Notes: generated from the sequence alone by a model not told the origin. DNA of 64,000 nt from Oscheius tipulae (GCA_037178975.1 JASJZH010000006.1:10230001-10294000), one strand, 5' to 3'; counted from the stretch's first letter, positions 1 through 12,900 are shown. A program made the numbers and translations.

Positions 1-2236
1 ATAAAAATCCAATGTTGACAATCGTCAAAGACTTCGGCGAAGTTCGAAGTTTATAACAGAATGTATGAATATCCCGCATAGTTTATACAGAAAGACTAGT
101 TTAACCTGTGTCATTTCGCCGGACAAATTCGGTCCTCTCGGCAAATTCTCTCTCGTATCTTCTTGTTATGAAGATGGTTAATTCCTGTGTCCCCTCGGCA
201 CGCCGGACGGATTCTGGTACTTACTGTATGGTCATTTCAATGTGTTTTTTACCCGTCTTAGCAGGAAGACGACTTTCCCTGACGTACTCTGGTATGTATG
301 ATCATCGTATTCTGCCATATATGATTGACAAGTTCGCATTCAAAACTTCTAATTGGACATTCGTGTTCTCTTTTAAACAAAACCCTGTCAGATTCACGAA
401 CCTGTTCTATTCAAAAACTGTTTCATACCACCCACTAAACCGCCTGAACTTGACTGAAAAATCACGAGCAAATACCAGCCCACCATTGAGTACCAACAGT
501 AAACAAGGGTGAACAGCAGGAGTAAGCTTCCAGAACCACTGTTGTCTCTAGTGCGACACCCACTCGACTCCATCCATCCAGTTCATCTCTAGACCAGGAG
601 GAAGATTTTGACTTTTGCTGTTTGGGTTTGCCATAGTTCGGAGGTGTTCCCCTCTCGGGTCAGTAACTCCATTGTTCTGGATCAGACTAGCTCTTTGACG
701 CAGTAGGGCAAACATTTGAGGGGGTGTCGAGTGGGAGGCATCGCAAAGTAGAGACAGTCCCCTCTCGATTCCCCGGCTTGCTGCTCTTTTTTGGAAGATC
801 TCATTATTCGAGCTTGTCTTCACCCCCTCTCGGGGGAATCTTCGACATCTTCTTCCGATTATAAATCTCTTGACACCTTTGGGAACGGCTCGCGGGTCTG
901 CAAGCTAATTTTAACTTATGGTCTGCTCTCGCTCTCTTGGCCATTTAATTCCATTAGTTGGTTATGTTTGTACTTGAGTTTTTGCTCCCAGCGGGCAAAT
1001 ATTAACTAGAAGGTTGACTGTCGCCCCTGTGGGCCTTTGCTTTTTGCATCTCTGTCAACTTCTCACCTTGGGGACACTTTCCATCTCTTCTTTTCTCAGA
1101 ATCCTTTATTGAAAAAGTTTGTTACCTATATAAATCGAACCAGGGTCGCGCGGTTCCAATGACGACGCAATACACCAAACAGAACTTTGAAGGATTGTAA
1201 TCTTGATAGACCGCAAACCACTACATATTGTTCTTTCTCGTCTCAAAAGGTTCATTACAGAAATATGATCCTGAGGGGGAACGATCCCTTGGTCCTTCGC
1301 GTCCAAAGTTTCTCGGGACGACGGCTTCAGACAGACAGAGATGTGCAAACAATAAAAAATAGATGCCGTCCATATCGTCATTTTCATTTTGCTGTTCAAC
1401 ACAACACGTGCTCAGCATAATTGTATAATGTGGCTGTTTTGTGTGCCAGAGGGATCCATCCGGAATTTGCTCATAAGTACGGCTAGCAGCTGTATTCCGC
1501 CTGTAGTGGCTGAGCAGTGCAAATAGGTGACAGGTCCTTCCGGTGCCGCCTATTGCACGGGCGCCTTACCGCGTCGAGCACGATGAATGGGACGACCCCT
1601 CTCATCCTCTGCCGTGACTTTTTACCCGATATTGCGTGAAAGAAGTGCATTTTACTATCTAGCCAATTTGTCAAGCCACATTCACTTCCCGATGTCACAT
1701 AAGTACAACCACGTGGCCATCGTGGAATTCGGTTAGACGGGTCCCCCTCGAAACAAATTACTAAGGATGAAAAGCGTTCACTGGATGGATGAGCACAGAT
1801 TCTAATTATTTTGATGATCCAGAGAACAGTTACATTTCCTGTTGTCGATGACTGCTACCGGGAGAAGAGATCCCTCAATTTTTAATGTTCCAACACCTAC
1901 AACAAAAGTGTTCCTCCAAAACAGGCCAGAATAACCGATTGTCTGTTGCTAAGAGGAAGTTGGACTTTTAAATAATTACGCAGAACTTTAAGGTCACTTC
2001 CAAAGTTATAATTAATCATGTACACTTTTCAATGGGAGACTAGGTAATCCACATTTGCATCAATTTGGGGAGTCTAAAAATATAACCTCTGCCAATGACC
2101 GCTGCTTATTTTTCTGCCTAAAAAGCTGGCCGCGTCACGAACCGATCCTCTGTTTGGCTCCAAGATCGGCAAATATACGTTCCTGAATCTTCTTCTTTTC
2201 CCTCTGCCAATACCTAATACAATTTGCCCTTTTCAG
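1..2236. other. Noncoding stretch with no recognised gene
   Basis: All frames are broken by stops and no open stretch here has splice-site pairs in consistent phase or resembles a known family. The only structured element noticed is near 1283-1345. A segment there starting GATCCCTTGGTCC runs into an ACAGACAG-rich tail and resembles a second copy at 45223-45297. The stretch ends at a good 3' splice acceptor (CCCTTTTCAG) at 2236. Confidence 0.5.
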
Positions 2237-2328
2237 GAGATGTCCTCCACCTGGATGACGAGGGAGAAGGTTCTTCACGAAAAGGTCTTTGACACACTGT
2301 CACGTCCCTTTTCACGTGCTACCGACGA
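2237..2328 (+). CDS. Candidate distal alternative first coding exon of the PB1-domain gene
   Basis: A pyrimidine-rich acceptor ending at 2236 is followed three bases later by an ATG at 2240. The frame stays open for 29 codons plus two bases (beginning MSSTWMTREK) and meets a consensus donor GTAAGTATG at 2329. Joining it to the acceptor at 4795 completes a GAT codon and continues in frame through Ser-Gly-Thr into the ATG at 4806, so it would add 33 residues to the N-terminus of the PB1 protein. An acceptor so close to an ATG suits trans-splicing of a leader. The phase match has a one-in-three chance of being accidental, and the intron would be about 2.5 kb, long for this window. It could instead belong to an unrelated transcript. 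Confidence 0.45.
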
Positions 2329-4795
2329 GTAAGTATGGGAGAGTGAATGGGACAGGATATTACGTTGGAGCAGCTGCAAATGAGGAAATAGCATATCGTC
2401 TCTATGTTGCTAAAAGTCGCCAAGCTAAGATTAGCTTTTGATTGCAGTACCAAAATCTTTTTACGTAACTTTGGGATGGTTTGTCGAACCAATACTTCTG
2501 ATAGCATACGGTACTTGGTTTTAAGAGCTGTAAAGCCCATCTTCCAAACTGCGCAGTCAGTCCAGAACCATAGTCCACGTACTCTGACAGCCAAAAGTTG
2601 CCGCAACCTGATCCTACAACTCCATCTTTTGTTCTTTCTGCCCTACTGTGCATCTGAAAGTAGATTGTGGTCAGCAAACCAAATCCATTCTATTAGGTCT
2701 GTGTGTGGCCTCGGCCTGAACAACTGAACAAAATTGAAAGTCATAAAGTTCGTGCCGAGAGCTAACGGTCTAACGGCAATGTTACCGTATCTTAGATACC
2801 CGTCAAATACAGTGCTTAGCTTTCGGAACTTGCTGTTTAGCTTGTTTGTCACCTAAGCCATTCATTTCGTGTTTCCAACAAGGAAAAATAAAAAGTCACC
2901 TGTTCAAAGATTGTTGGTACACAATTACGCGCATGCATTCCCTCCAACTTTGGTCTATTCATAGAGCCAAGACATTCTCATGGTATATAGAGCTCCTCTG
3001 GTTTAAACGGGTCAACGGAGGTCAATTCTCACGCTATGGTAGTGGTTTGAGAAGCCAAACACTTGGAGCCCCTTCTCTGCCCCCAGGACCACGACTGTTT
3101 TGCTCGTGGTTCCTCCTTGAACCCGCCACTTATATTCACTTCCTCAACCCATTCGCGTGGTAAATACTTGCTACCTCTCAGTTTGTTTACCACAAAATGA
3201 GCGGCTACCTTTTGTCAGAGGTATAATAGAGAGAATCCCTTGAAGAGTCGCGGAAAACACCCCCCTCACAACTTTCTTCTATCGGAAGCGCTCTCTCTGA
3301 CGTAGGACAAAACTTTGTGACTGTCATTAAAAGTTGGCTACCAGCTGGATGTAATTCAATTCTTACTAGTAGGGGGCCTCTTAAAGCGACACGGATCTTT
3401 GGCCCTCTTGGGGGAGGAGACGTTGAAACAATACAAGAAATGACGCAGCTGCCTAAATTAGAGACACGCTTTCCAAATTTTCACGTCAAATGAGCTCATG
3501 AAATGAAGCCTGCAAAACAATTTCCGTCGTATTCATGTGTCTGTCTAAGAAACACATGTCTCATGCTTTTTTGTCATTGTCATCCTACTCTGTCATACTA
3601 CTTTACTTTTTCTGTAGGAAATTGTCTTCTTTTCCTTGCTTACGCAATCCAGGCTATGTAAGATTTTGTCTACATGAGATCTTCAAAATTATGTCCCTGA
3701 TCTTTTGGTAGAAGCGTGTCTCGGCACCATTCCGCACCCAAGTTCAGTTCCGTGCCCTTTGCAGAAGGGGCGTGGTGTCGTGGCATCTTCAGTGAAGCCT
3801 CAGTCCTCTAGCTGTACGCCTTAGAGAAAAACATCTGACTATCGTATTCCTGTTTTGACGCTGGGGATCCGTCAATTAGTCAGGCAAAATGTTATTGTTC
3901 TCTTCTTGTGGCTACAAAAGGAAGCATTTCACATTGCTTTCTCATCGTCTCTCGGAATCTGAGAGTATATTTAGTCCCCTAGATGAAACCTTTGTGCAAT
4001 TACGGAGATAAAGATTCCCACGCCGCGTTGAAATATCAAGGAGCGCTGAGGTCTTTCATTAAGCATTAGATAGTCTTTACTCCATGCCGTCTGCAACTTT
4101 TTATCCTGAAAGCTTGTAGCAGCTCGAGTGGAAAGAGGGGGTTGTTGGCTTTTTCGGTCTTGAACCCGTCTAGTCCTTTCAACCTCCTTTTAGATCAGGG
4201 GACCAATTCAAATTCCAACATGTTTGCGGATGCGGCACCCTCACCTAATCTACATTTCCCTTACACATACGTGGAAGCCGCCAAAATTCGTCTTCTTCTT
4301 AGAGTGCCGCATTTCCAGGGAGATCTCAAATTATGAGCTTCCTGGAGCAAAGAATCATAAGATGCTCCAGTTCGGTTGACCTCCCTCTCTCTCTCTCTCT
4401 CGGGGGCAGAGGCGTTCCCAAAACACATCAGCACAGCTGATTCCGTCCACCCTCACACAGAGCCCTCTGTTGCCTTGCCGCCTCCTGTTTTCTCTCGGTA
4501 TCGTATTTCGGTGTCGGCTTAGTGTTTGGTTCCCAATTAGGTGAAAGTTTCATAGTCCTACAAGGCGATTTATAAGCCGAACAGATTCCAATCCTCTCAC
4601 GAACAAGAAGTTGAGCCGGCCTCGGCGTTCAAGCAGTTTGTTTTCTGCCGGGAGAGAGTAAGTGTCGCAAGGTTTTATTTGCCCACTAGGCGTCAAGAGA
4701 GAGTGAAGCTGCTAGATGATAGACTAAGAGTTCAGCTGCAAACCTCTCCACCTCTATCGTTCTTAATATTTCGGGTAATATTTTTATACTTCCAG
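2329..4795. other. Noncoding stretch; likely 5' flank or first intron of the PB1 gene
   Basis: No open frame with supported splice sites was found. A CT run lies at 4384-4401. A consensus donor (GAGAGA followed by GTAAGTG) at 4658 could end an untranslated first exon that splices to the acceptor at 4795, which would place the usual promoter just upstream of about 4.65 kb. Confidence 0.4.
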
Positions 4796-4805
4796 TTCCG
4801 GCACC

Positions 4806-6365
4806 ATGTTTTCTGGCAAAAAGGTCAAATGGGAGCATTTCGGCAAGAAGTACCAGCTCCGTATCAGCGACTACGAAATGGAATACGCTGATCTTTATGA
4901 CGTAAGTTTTGAAACAGACATAGAAATAAAAATTTCAGGCTCTCATGAAGAAGATTTACGTGATCCGTCCAGATTTCGAGGGAGCTCTCGCCTACATTGA
5001 CCAATACGGTAGACAGGTCAGTTTCTTTGTTCCCTGAAAAAAATGTGTTTGTCGTGGAAATGTCGCCCGTCCATATGTTTTCAATGTCTGGACTGCTGCC
5101 CACTCCTAAGAAATATGGTTATCATGGGTCCGGGCTGGTAATTATTTTTAAGTGCTGCCCTTTAGCATACAGAGCATAAACATACGTGTTTCTTATAGAT
5201 CAGATCATCCTTTTTGGAGGTCACGGAGAGTCTTATGTTCTTTACGGACACCTCATATATCAGCGTGGGATTATTGCCCCTAAGAATAGGGAGAAGAGCC
5301 TCCGTGAAATATTTTAACCATGAATGGGCTTTTGGGGTTTTACGCGGGGAGGTAACTAGATTCTCGTGCTATTTCAAGAGCATCTGTAGAGATCAGACGT
5401 CATTCTGGATTCAACCTAGAAGGTTCAGACTTTACAAGGACACTTCAACCTCTAACTGCGGAATTGCTGAGCATAGTCCAGGCTATTACAGCTACAGCCG
5501 CAGGGAAATAATCCAGCCTTTGGCTATTTTTGATGTCCATTAAGTGTATATTTTTAGGTAATCATCACCAACGACAAGGACCTTCGCGACGCCCTCAATC
5601 AGATGAAAAACAAGCTCAAGATTCATACTCACATTCCCGATGGGACTGTGATCTCAGCGGCTGAGCTGGCCGGTCGTCCAACTCGATCGCAGTCTGTGCC
5701 ACCTGTAAAAGAGAGTCAGATTTGAAAATACGCATTTCTAGGAGCGTGGCTACCATACCTACCCCACCGGAGCCAACTCCCGCTCCCCGTCGTCCATGGA
5801 CAGTGCTCCTGCGACTTTCCGGAACCGAGCTGTTTCGCCACCTCCCGCCCCTCCTCCGAAGCCGGCCAGTGTGGCTGGAAGCTATGCCTATCCGGTAATT
5901 GAGAAACAAGCTTGTATACAAACAATTTCAGCCAATCCCACCAGTGGACTACTATAAGTACGGTCATGCTTACTCTCAGAACACTCTTGCCTACGGAATG
6001 CCGCCATACAACGGCATGCTCATGAGGTAAACATTTGCGTTTTTGGATCAGATTGCTTATCTGACTGTCCATAACGGGAAATTGAGATATCAAAAATCCC
6101 GAATTGATAGAGAGTTACTAAGTTAGTGGCAGACTGACAAGACCGAATCAGGTATTGACAGAGCATGGAACAAAAACCGTGAAAAACAAAAAACAACTAT
6201 GACAGGCCAATATACTACATCTCTTGTTTCAGATTCCTGGCCAATCCGTTCCCCTTCCCCGGCAGCTACCACCGTACCTTCGTCGGACCAAACAAGTATC
6301 ACTCCTTTGGAGGATGGGGCGGCCGAGGATACTACGGTTCAGGCTTTGGACCAATGATCTGGTAA
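4806..6365 (+). CDS. PB1-domain protein with Pro-rich and Gly/Tyr-rich tail
   Basis: Six coding exons join in phase: 4806-4901, 4939-5016, 5558-5704, 5742-5894, 5932-6026 and 6233-6365, giving 233 residues. Residues 1-85 look like a PB1 domain. There is an early basic strand (KKVKWEHFGKKYQL), a central helix, then YIDQYGRQVIITNDKDLRDAL, which sits where the acidic OPCA motif would be but has few acidic residues. This suggests a PB1 that binds through its lysine face. Residues about 86-160 are low complexity with a PxxP-type stretch (VSPPPAPPPKP), and the C-terminus is rich in Gly, Tyr, Phe and Pro. PB1 domains normally mediate pairing of signalling or scaffold proteins; the partner is unknown and I do not recognise the ortholog. 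The ATG is ten bases after an acceptor at 4795. A longer form starting at 2240 is possible. Confidence 0.8.
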
Positions 6366-6464
6366 AGACATTGAAGAGAGGAGAGAAACAGTCAAAATCG
6401 CATATCGCCGTCAAGACCACTCAGCTATACTGTGTTTAACTGTAAATGATTGTAAATGTGTTTG

Positions 6465-6470
6465 AATAAA
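6465..6470 (+). terminator. Polyadenylation signal of the PB1 gene
   Basis: AATAAA lies 100 bases after the stop codon at 6365, in an AT-rich 3' untranslated region. Confidence 0.6.
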
Positions 6471-7060
6471 GACTCTCACTGTAAATATGGAGGTCCCGAT
6501 TTCATGCGCGACTAGAGTATTCAAATAAGGTAGTAGAGCGACCGTTTGTCTAGACCTCGTGGAGAGCTTTTTTTGCTCAAAGAGGGTCTCCCGTTTGATG
6601 TGGCCTTGGAATATACAGACTAGGAGGCAGTTGCAATTTATTCAATCCTACTTGGAACTCTGGTGTCAGCATGCAATTCGGTTTGTTCTCTCCTTTTTGT
6701 AGAAGCTCATGTAATTGAATTGAAATCTGATCGCGCGCCCCGGCGTTCGTGTGTTGAACTGTTTGCGCACTTCTTGACCAACATTCTCGTAAAAATGTAA
6801 CACGCATTCACTCTTGGCACAATCCCCCTCTCTCCATCTATTTTAATTTTAGCCCTTGACGAACACTTATTGTCCGCAGACGGGAAATAGTATAGGCTAA
6901 TCATTTTGAGACCTTGGAAATTAAAGCGGTCGAGACTTTGAGAGAGAACGCAGCAGCAATTAGACTGACCGCTAAAGCATTTTCCACTTTTTCTACCGAG
7001 CGGACCGTCTCTATGCAAAACGAAATGACCTTTGCTTGACCCTGTTGACTGGACTTCTAG
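6471..7060. other. Intergenic region before the ZP gene
   Basis: No gene was seen between the poly(A) signal of the PB1 gene and the CTAG acceptor at 7060 that precedes the ZP gene start. It presumably holds the ZP gene's promoter. Confidence 0.45.
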
Positions 7061-7063
7061 GCG

Positions 7064-7075
7064 ATGCGGTTGTGA
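7064..7075 (+). promoter_or_regulatory. Minimal upstream ORF overlapping the ZP gene start
   Basis: An ATG three bases after the acceptor (CTAG, ending 7060) opens a three-codon frame (Met-Arg-Leu). Its TGA overlaps the main ATG at 7075 by one base (TGATG). If the transcript is trimmed at that acceptor, ribosomes meet this ATG first, and translation of the ZP protein would depend on leaky scanning or re-initiation. Confidence 0.4.
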
Positions 7076-9951
7076 TGCCTACCGCCTGGCTGCTACTACT
7101 GCTCCACGTTGTCTGCACATGGGCAGACTCGGCCGAGAGCCGCGGCGATCACATTCCCATGACTTTGAACAGTCTGTCAGAGGCAAGATTCTATATTCCG
7201 CGGAGACAGGCTACCAGATCACCAACAACGTATCCTTCACTTCAGCCAGATGGTAAGTATTTCATATGTGGTTCTAAATGCCCAACTGCTATATAGGTTC
7301 TATCCGTCTGAAGCCATTACTGCCTTGTGACTAACCGAGAATACTCAATGTACGACCAGCTATGTTAGGTCCTCTAGAGCTTGAGAGAACTTTGCTGCAG
7401 CCAGCGTAAAGTTACATTGAGGCGTCCCGGGAGGTTTGAATGGCGAAAGTTACCAGGCATATGGTATGGCCCAAACATTGAGTTCATAACTTGTCCCCTC
7501 TCACTCTCTCTATCTCTTTCTCTCTCTTTCTCTCTCTCTCGAGGCACTTGAGGAAAGCTTTATACTCCAAAAGTTCCGAGTAAGTTACACTCTAGGGTCA
7601 ATAAATTTTTCAATTCAGTACAAGAAATTCTCTGAAGTGATAGGACAACAGGAAATTGACATTGGGACAGAATTCAAAAGACAAGTTGACAAGAAGACCA
7701 AGATTAAAACAGCAAAATTTTTGTGGTGGCCATACCAGTCTGACTAGACCCCAAATTATAAATAGCGAAACCTGCTTTTACAAGACACATCGTCGAATCT
7801 TTCAGACGTCCATGCAATCTGTGAGCATGGCAAGATTGGTTTACGAGTGTCTTCTCTAAAAGAAGGAAGAGTTTACGCCAGCCACAAGGAATCAGAATCA
7901 GCTTGTCTGCAATACGTCACCCCTGGAGTATTGTCTATCAGTTTATGTTCAAAGGTCCTTTTTTAGAAAGGCTCTATTAACTTTCTAGCCTCCATTGACA
8001 GCCATTGCGGAATAAGAGTCTCGAGAAGAGTATGTCTGTTGTTATTGTTTTGTCACAAGGATTTTAGAATACCGGAATTGAGTATCGTCTCCGCGTCGTT
8101 GTCAGTTACTCCAAAACCCAACTCACAGAAGACGACAAAATCTACGATGTTGTTTGCAAATACGCAAATCACAACATGACAGTCAGTGCAGCTCACGACA
8201 CTGTGTAAGCTTACTCTGCTATGAATCTATAACTTATTTACATCCATGAACGTTAGTTGACTGAAAAAAGTAAAATAAGTATTACGAATGCAGTTTAAGT
8301 TCAGATGCCTACTTGAATGCAAACTGACCTAGTTTTTAAAATGTATAAGTGACCTATGGTTTGATATTATTGATGTTCAGAGGTATCTAAGTGTAAGTTA
8401 CCAGAAAAGTCGGTTACAATTTTTGCAATACAAATAACCATCTAATACCAGAATGGCTGGCTAAACGAACTGACTGTGAATTAGATGGCGAAACCGTACA
8501 GGTGATATTTTTACTATCCTTGAAAGTCTCATTTATCGTACATTCCAAACCAATTGGATGAGAATCACAATAAAGTCCCGAGCTCGTACGGGTAAAACTT
8601 TACTGACTCTTGAAGCTGATCTTTGAAGATTCAACGAGTCAGGCAAAAAAATAAAGTTCACGTCACGAGGAGAGGTAGTTCAATATCCTCTTTAAATTTT
8701 TACAAGTCAGAATCATAGTTTAATGAAAGGTTAAAGCGTACACGAATATTCAGCGGTCTGCGAGCTGGAGCCGTTCGTCTGCTTGTAGCTGCTCCACAGT
8801 GCAAGTACTCTCTACATCTAGATTCAGCCGATGGTCCGCAAGCTGTCTCAGCCAGGATTGGTGCCAATGTACGCCTTTTCAGTAAAAAAAATAATGAAGT
8901 TCAGGTGTTTCACAAGTGGAGCTGTGCTTCCCCGGAAGAATACGCCTTTCGTGTATACGCCTGCTCTGCACATAACGGCTTAGATAAGGCGTACACGATA
9001 GTGGACGAGAAGGGGTGAGAAGATTAATCTTTCCTTGACTGTTCCCCTCGATGAAGTCTTAGAATCCCCGTGCCTTTTTGGTTTCTCAATTCACACTCTT
9101 CGGGCTGTCTGGACCGGGAGAGAGAGAAAAACATAAAATTAGGTAGCCCGGCGACTAATGCGCTGAGAAGGGGCTCTAGGCTCGGCCCTTTACGATCGAC
9201 TACGGTAGCTGAGAAAGCGGGCATTTCAATCAAATGAATGGAATTTTTTAGATGTTCGCTCGATGAGAAGATTCTGCCACAGCTGGAGTACGATCTGAAC
9301 AAGGGGATTGCTTACGTTCAGGCTAAGGCTTTCAGGTAGCTTTGTTGGCTTCTCTGACCAGGAAATGACATCTTTTCAGATTGTCAAACTCGCGCAGAAT
9401 TCATTTCAACTGCCTTGTGGCAATCTGTCATCGATGGGATAAGCAATGCATAAAAGACATTGTAAGTACTCCTTATTATTCACAGTAGTCTCTCTCTCTC
9501 TCTCTCTCTCTCGAACACTCATAATATAGCAGGTAGGTGTCAGTTGTAGGAGGTGACCTTGACCCTCAGGTGCTTTTTCTCGGGAATTACCTACTACCGA
9601 CTACAATGGGGCCCGCTGTACTAATCAGAGAGGCAAACAGAGACCATTTTCAGCCGCCCAAATGCTCTTCGCGGTCTCCAAAGAAGAGAGACTTACCGAG
9701 AGTTCAAATCGAGGAAGAGGACACGACAGAGTCGATGTCTTTGTCTACTGAAGACATACAGCTTCGTGAAGGTGCCAGTGTCAACAAAATGTTTCGATAC
9801 CCACTTCTTTTCAGAAGAATGTGGTGGTCCCTGGCTGCTCATCCTTTGCATCTCTAACGTGCTGGCGCTTCTTGTCGCATTCATGGCCTGTGTTTGCTCC
9901 CGTGGACGGCATATTTCAGCTCCCAAAACACCGAGACACTTTAAATTTTAA
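7075..9951 (+). CDS. Cuticlin-like ZP-domain type I membrane protein
   Basis: Ten exons fit in phase: 7075-7252, 7806-7946 (or 7940), 7989-8029, 8068-8204, 8754-8868, 8905-9014, 9252-9335, 9380-9461, 9654-9771 and 9815-9951. They give about 380 residues. The N-terminus is a signal peptide (PTAWLLLLLHVVCTWA). The ZP module follows: GRVYASHKESE, then a CGIRV segment, RLRVVVSYSK, VVCKYANHNMTV, VFHKWSCASPEEYAF, CSLDEKILPQLEY and HFNCLVAICHRWDKQC, all typical of nematode cuticlins. After KCSSRSPKKR, a possible furin-type cleavage site, come an acidic linker, a membrane helix (WLLILCISNVLALLVAFM) and a short basic tail. Such proteins are secreted, cleaved and polymerised in cuticle or apical matrix. 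The donor of exon 2 is the only uncertain boundary. Confidence 0.88.
7501..7541. repeat. CT microsatellite in ZP gene intron 1
   Basis: A nearly pure CT run ending TCTCTCTCTCGAGG. Similar runs ending in TCG lie at 4384-4401, 9490-9512 (intron 8) and 10985-11011. Confidence 0.75.
9490..9512. repeat. CT microsatellite in ZP gene intron 8
   Basis: About eleven uninterrupted TC units followed by CGAACAC, between the exons ending at 9461 and starting at 9654. Confidence 0.85.
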
Positions 9952-9955
9952 TAAA
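9950..9955 (+). terminator. Polyadenylation signal overlapping the ZP gene stop codon
   Basis: The sequence TTTTAATAAAG contains the stop TAA (9949-9951) and AATAAA (9950-9955) overlapping by two bases, so the 3' untranslated region may be only a couple of dozen bases long. Confidence 0.6.
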
Positions 9956-12900
9956 GCCCACCAGCCCTTAACATCTTCTTCTTCTGGCTTAGGCTTCGAA
10001 AAGCGAACACATCTTCCACGTTTTGACAAATGACATCAGCCAGCTGCCAGGCCATTCATCACGTCTAAAAATGGCCAGGTTGGAAAGCTCTCTCGGCAAA
10101 AAAGCGCGTCGTTTTCGGCTTCCACATTATCCTAGACAGAGAGAGAAAAAAAGAGCTTAGTTTTGTCCGTGGGTCCTACTGTAACAGCCCACCTCTAAAA
10201 TTATATATGATGATGCTGGGCTTCCACAAAATTTGGTCAAAGTTTGGAGGAAGAAGAAGAGGAACTCAATTTCCTCGTTCCCGAGATAAGCTGGCCGATT
10301 TTTCAGGCAGTTCTAACCCTCCCGAGGCGTTCTATGCAATTCCAGCAGTTCCCTATTGTGTAGTTAATGTTGTCTCAACTTCCCCCCTTTTTTTTGCCAC
10401 TCTCCAGCTTCCAATCGGTTCAACGGCGGACGATTCCATACATAATTGAGCAATGTCTGTTGACGCAAGTTGCTCCCCCTACAGCCCCGATTATTGGCGC
10501 AGATTTAATCCTTTGAACGGTCGTCATGGACACCGTGCACATGGGAGCCCTTGTGGAATAATCAGAAAGTACTATCATAGCAACCAACTATGTAAATTTG
10601 CATCTGTATTCTGGACGCGCACTGCTTGAACTGCGTAATGCAATGCACTTTAGCCATCACATGTGGAATATCGCGGGTTTAATGTCAGTAGCGGTAAGCG
10701 GATTGTAGAACATAAATGGATGACAGAGGAAACTTGCATACAAAAGACGGAAAATGGTCTTGTGACGTTCGGACGTGTAATATTTGTTACAAAACTTTTA
10801 AGCGGCTAACATTGATTTCCGCCTATTTTTTTTAACAGAAGCCGCTTCTTACATTTTTTGCCCCGAACTTCCGGGAATAGCTCAGTCTGAGCGCCTTCCC
10901 TCCAAATCCGCCTTTCCGTAGAGCGAGAGATTCCCGGACTAATCATCGTCTTGCTGTCATAGAACGTTAATATTGGAACATTTTCTTCTCTTTCTCTCTC
11001 TCTCTCTCTCGCAGGCTCCAAGGAACAAAAACCGATCGGCACACTAGTCCTCATTACACACTGGAGGCATATATTTCATAATGGATAGACAGATGTGCCA
11101 GCCTAGATGACGATGAGTATGAGACATCAAGTTTAGGGTGCGAAGAGTAAAAGTACTTCCGGTAGGCCCGAAATGATGACTCCCTGGGGCGCACAAAACT
11201 TTTGACACATAGCTAGGTTGTAGCCGAAAGAATACTAACACATTATAGTTCTTTGGAAGAAGCCTCCAAATTAGATTCCCACTAAAAAAAAGAGAGACTG
11301 GTGCAAACCCTAATTTGAAACTCCTTGGAAGGGGGTTTCCCACCCACCCCACGTCTCCAATCATCACATATCATCTTAGTGGGACCATTTTTCCAAGACG
11401 AATAGTTATGTCCGATCATTACCTCGAGGTTAGATCTGTTAAAAAGTATCGTTGCTCTGATTTATCTGCGGTCCCGCTGACACATGTCTTCAAAGGCTCT
11501 TGTTGTAAACGTAGATCATGGTTTTGGGGGACTAGTATATACATTTTCGGGCCCTTTTTCGACGGAAATCCATCTTTGCCGGATGAGAAGGGGGACAGTC
11601 ATCAATCAGCTCGAAATTTCATTAAGAAATTCACTCCCTCTTCCAGAGAAAAAAGGGGAGAGGCCTTCAGTCTTTGAACACTCTTTTCAATATCAAGATT
11701 GCAAGAAGATTGAGCTGTTTCATGTTTCTGTCTTCCTCTCTGCGAAACAGCAATCACGAGAGGCCCTGTCAGAGCAAAACTTCCGCGTAAACAGCCGAAA
11801 ATAACGTGAATACCTGATTCAGGTAGCTAAAAATACCTATTTGATAACATTTTAGGCTTTCATAAATCGCCTCCGATTTGATGGTGGAAGTACTCCCGGA
11901 TGTTTGTCAGAGATCCGTGTTACAACTGCTAGCCAGGAGAACATTCGAGTCTCACCAGCAGCATGGTGTCTTTCAACTTTTTTACTTTTCATATTGTTAA
12001 AATTCAAAAGGGCGTGGTCGCACTTGTATATTCTATGTTTTGGCCCGCCCCTCACACGGACCCTGGCATTTCATATCTGGCGCCGATTTTTGGGTGGGGA
12101 GTATACAGCTTCCCTATTTGGATAGCGTAAGTTTCAGGTTCTGTGATGCCAATTTTGTCACATTGATCCTTTGGAACCTAGTGGTTTCCATCTCTTTTTA
12201 GTGGGCTTCCACTAAACAGTTCCAGCTGATCCGAGGGCGGCTCTCGCTCTCTCTCCAATGCCCACCAACTATTTTCTCGTACACCACAACTTCTCTGTGT
12301 GGCCCAAACAAACAATTAGGGTCGGGAGGTGTATTCTCACATTCATTATTCAATTTGCCTTCCCTATTTGTGCAAAACTTTCTAACGGGGAAAACTTTTA
12401 CAAAAGACGTCAGGTGAATAGCATTTGTATGAAAATGACATTTTGCCTCGTGCGTCAATGTTACCATTTGTCTGGATTTCAAACACGGAAGCGGGTCTAT
12501 CAGGAGTCGCGCACGCGTGCCCGAAAACCTTGACGATTTCTGATTCGATGAAAATAACCCGTGTGGATTTCGCGAGAAGTGACGGGGAATTGATGCAGAC
12601 ACAGGGCTTGGCCGAATTAGAGTTTAAATATTTTTGGGGCGCGTCCATTCAGTTAGTTATCTCGACAATCAGTTTCTGTGTCATTCTGCCACGTCTTCAT
12701 TTCCCAGACTCCCGTCGTCCCTACTGGTGAACAAACAGGGAATTCAATTAGTGAACGGCCACTAATGCCGATTAGGCATGGTTAGCTGCTTTCTAGTGTC
12801 ATGTCCAATCATCGCTTGCCTTTTCTTGAAACTCTGCGGGCTGAGGCCAAAGTTCTCACCCAATAAGTCAAAAAATGACCTCCCATCTTTTTGGCCAGGC

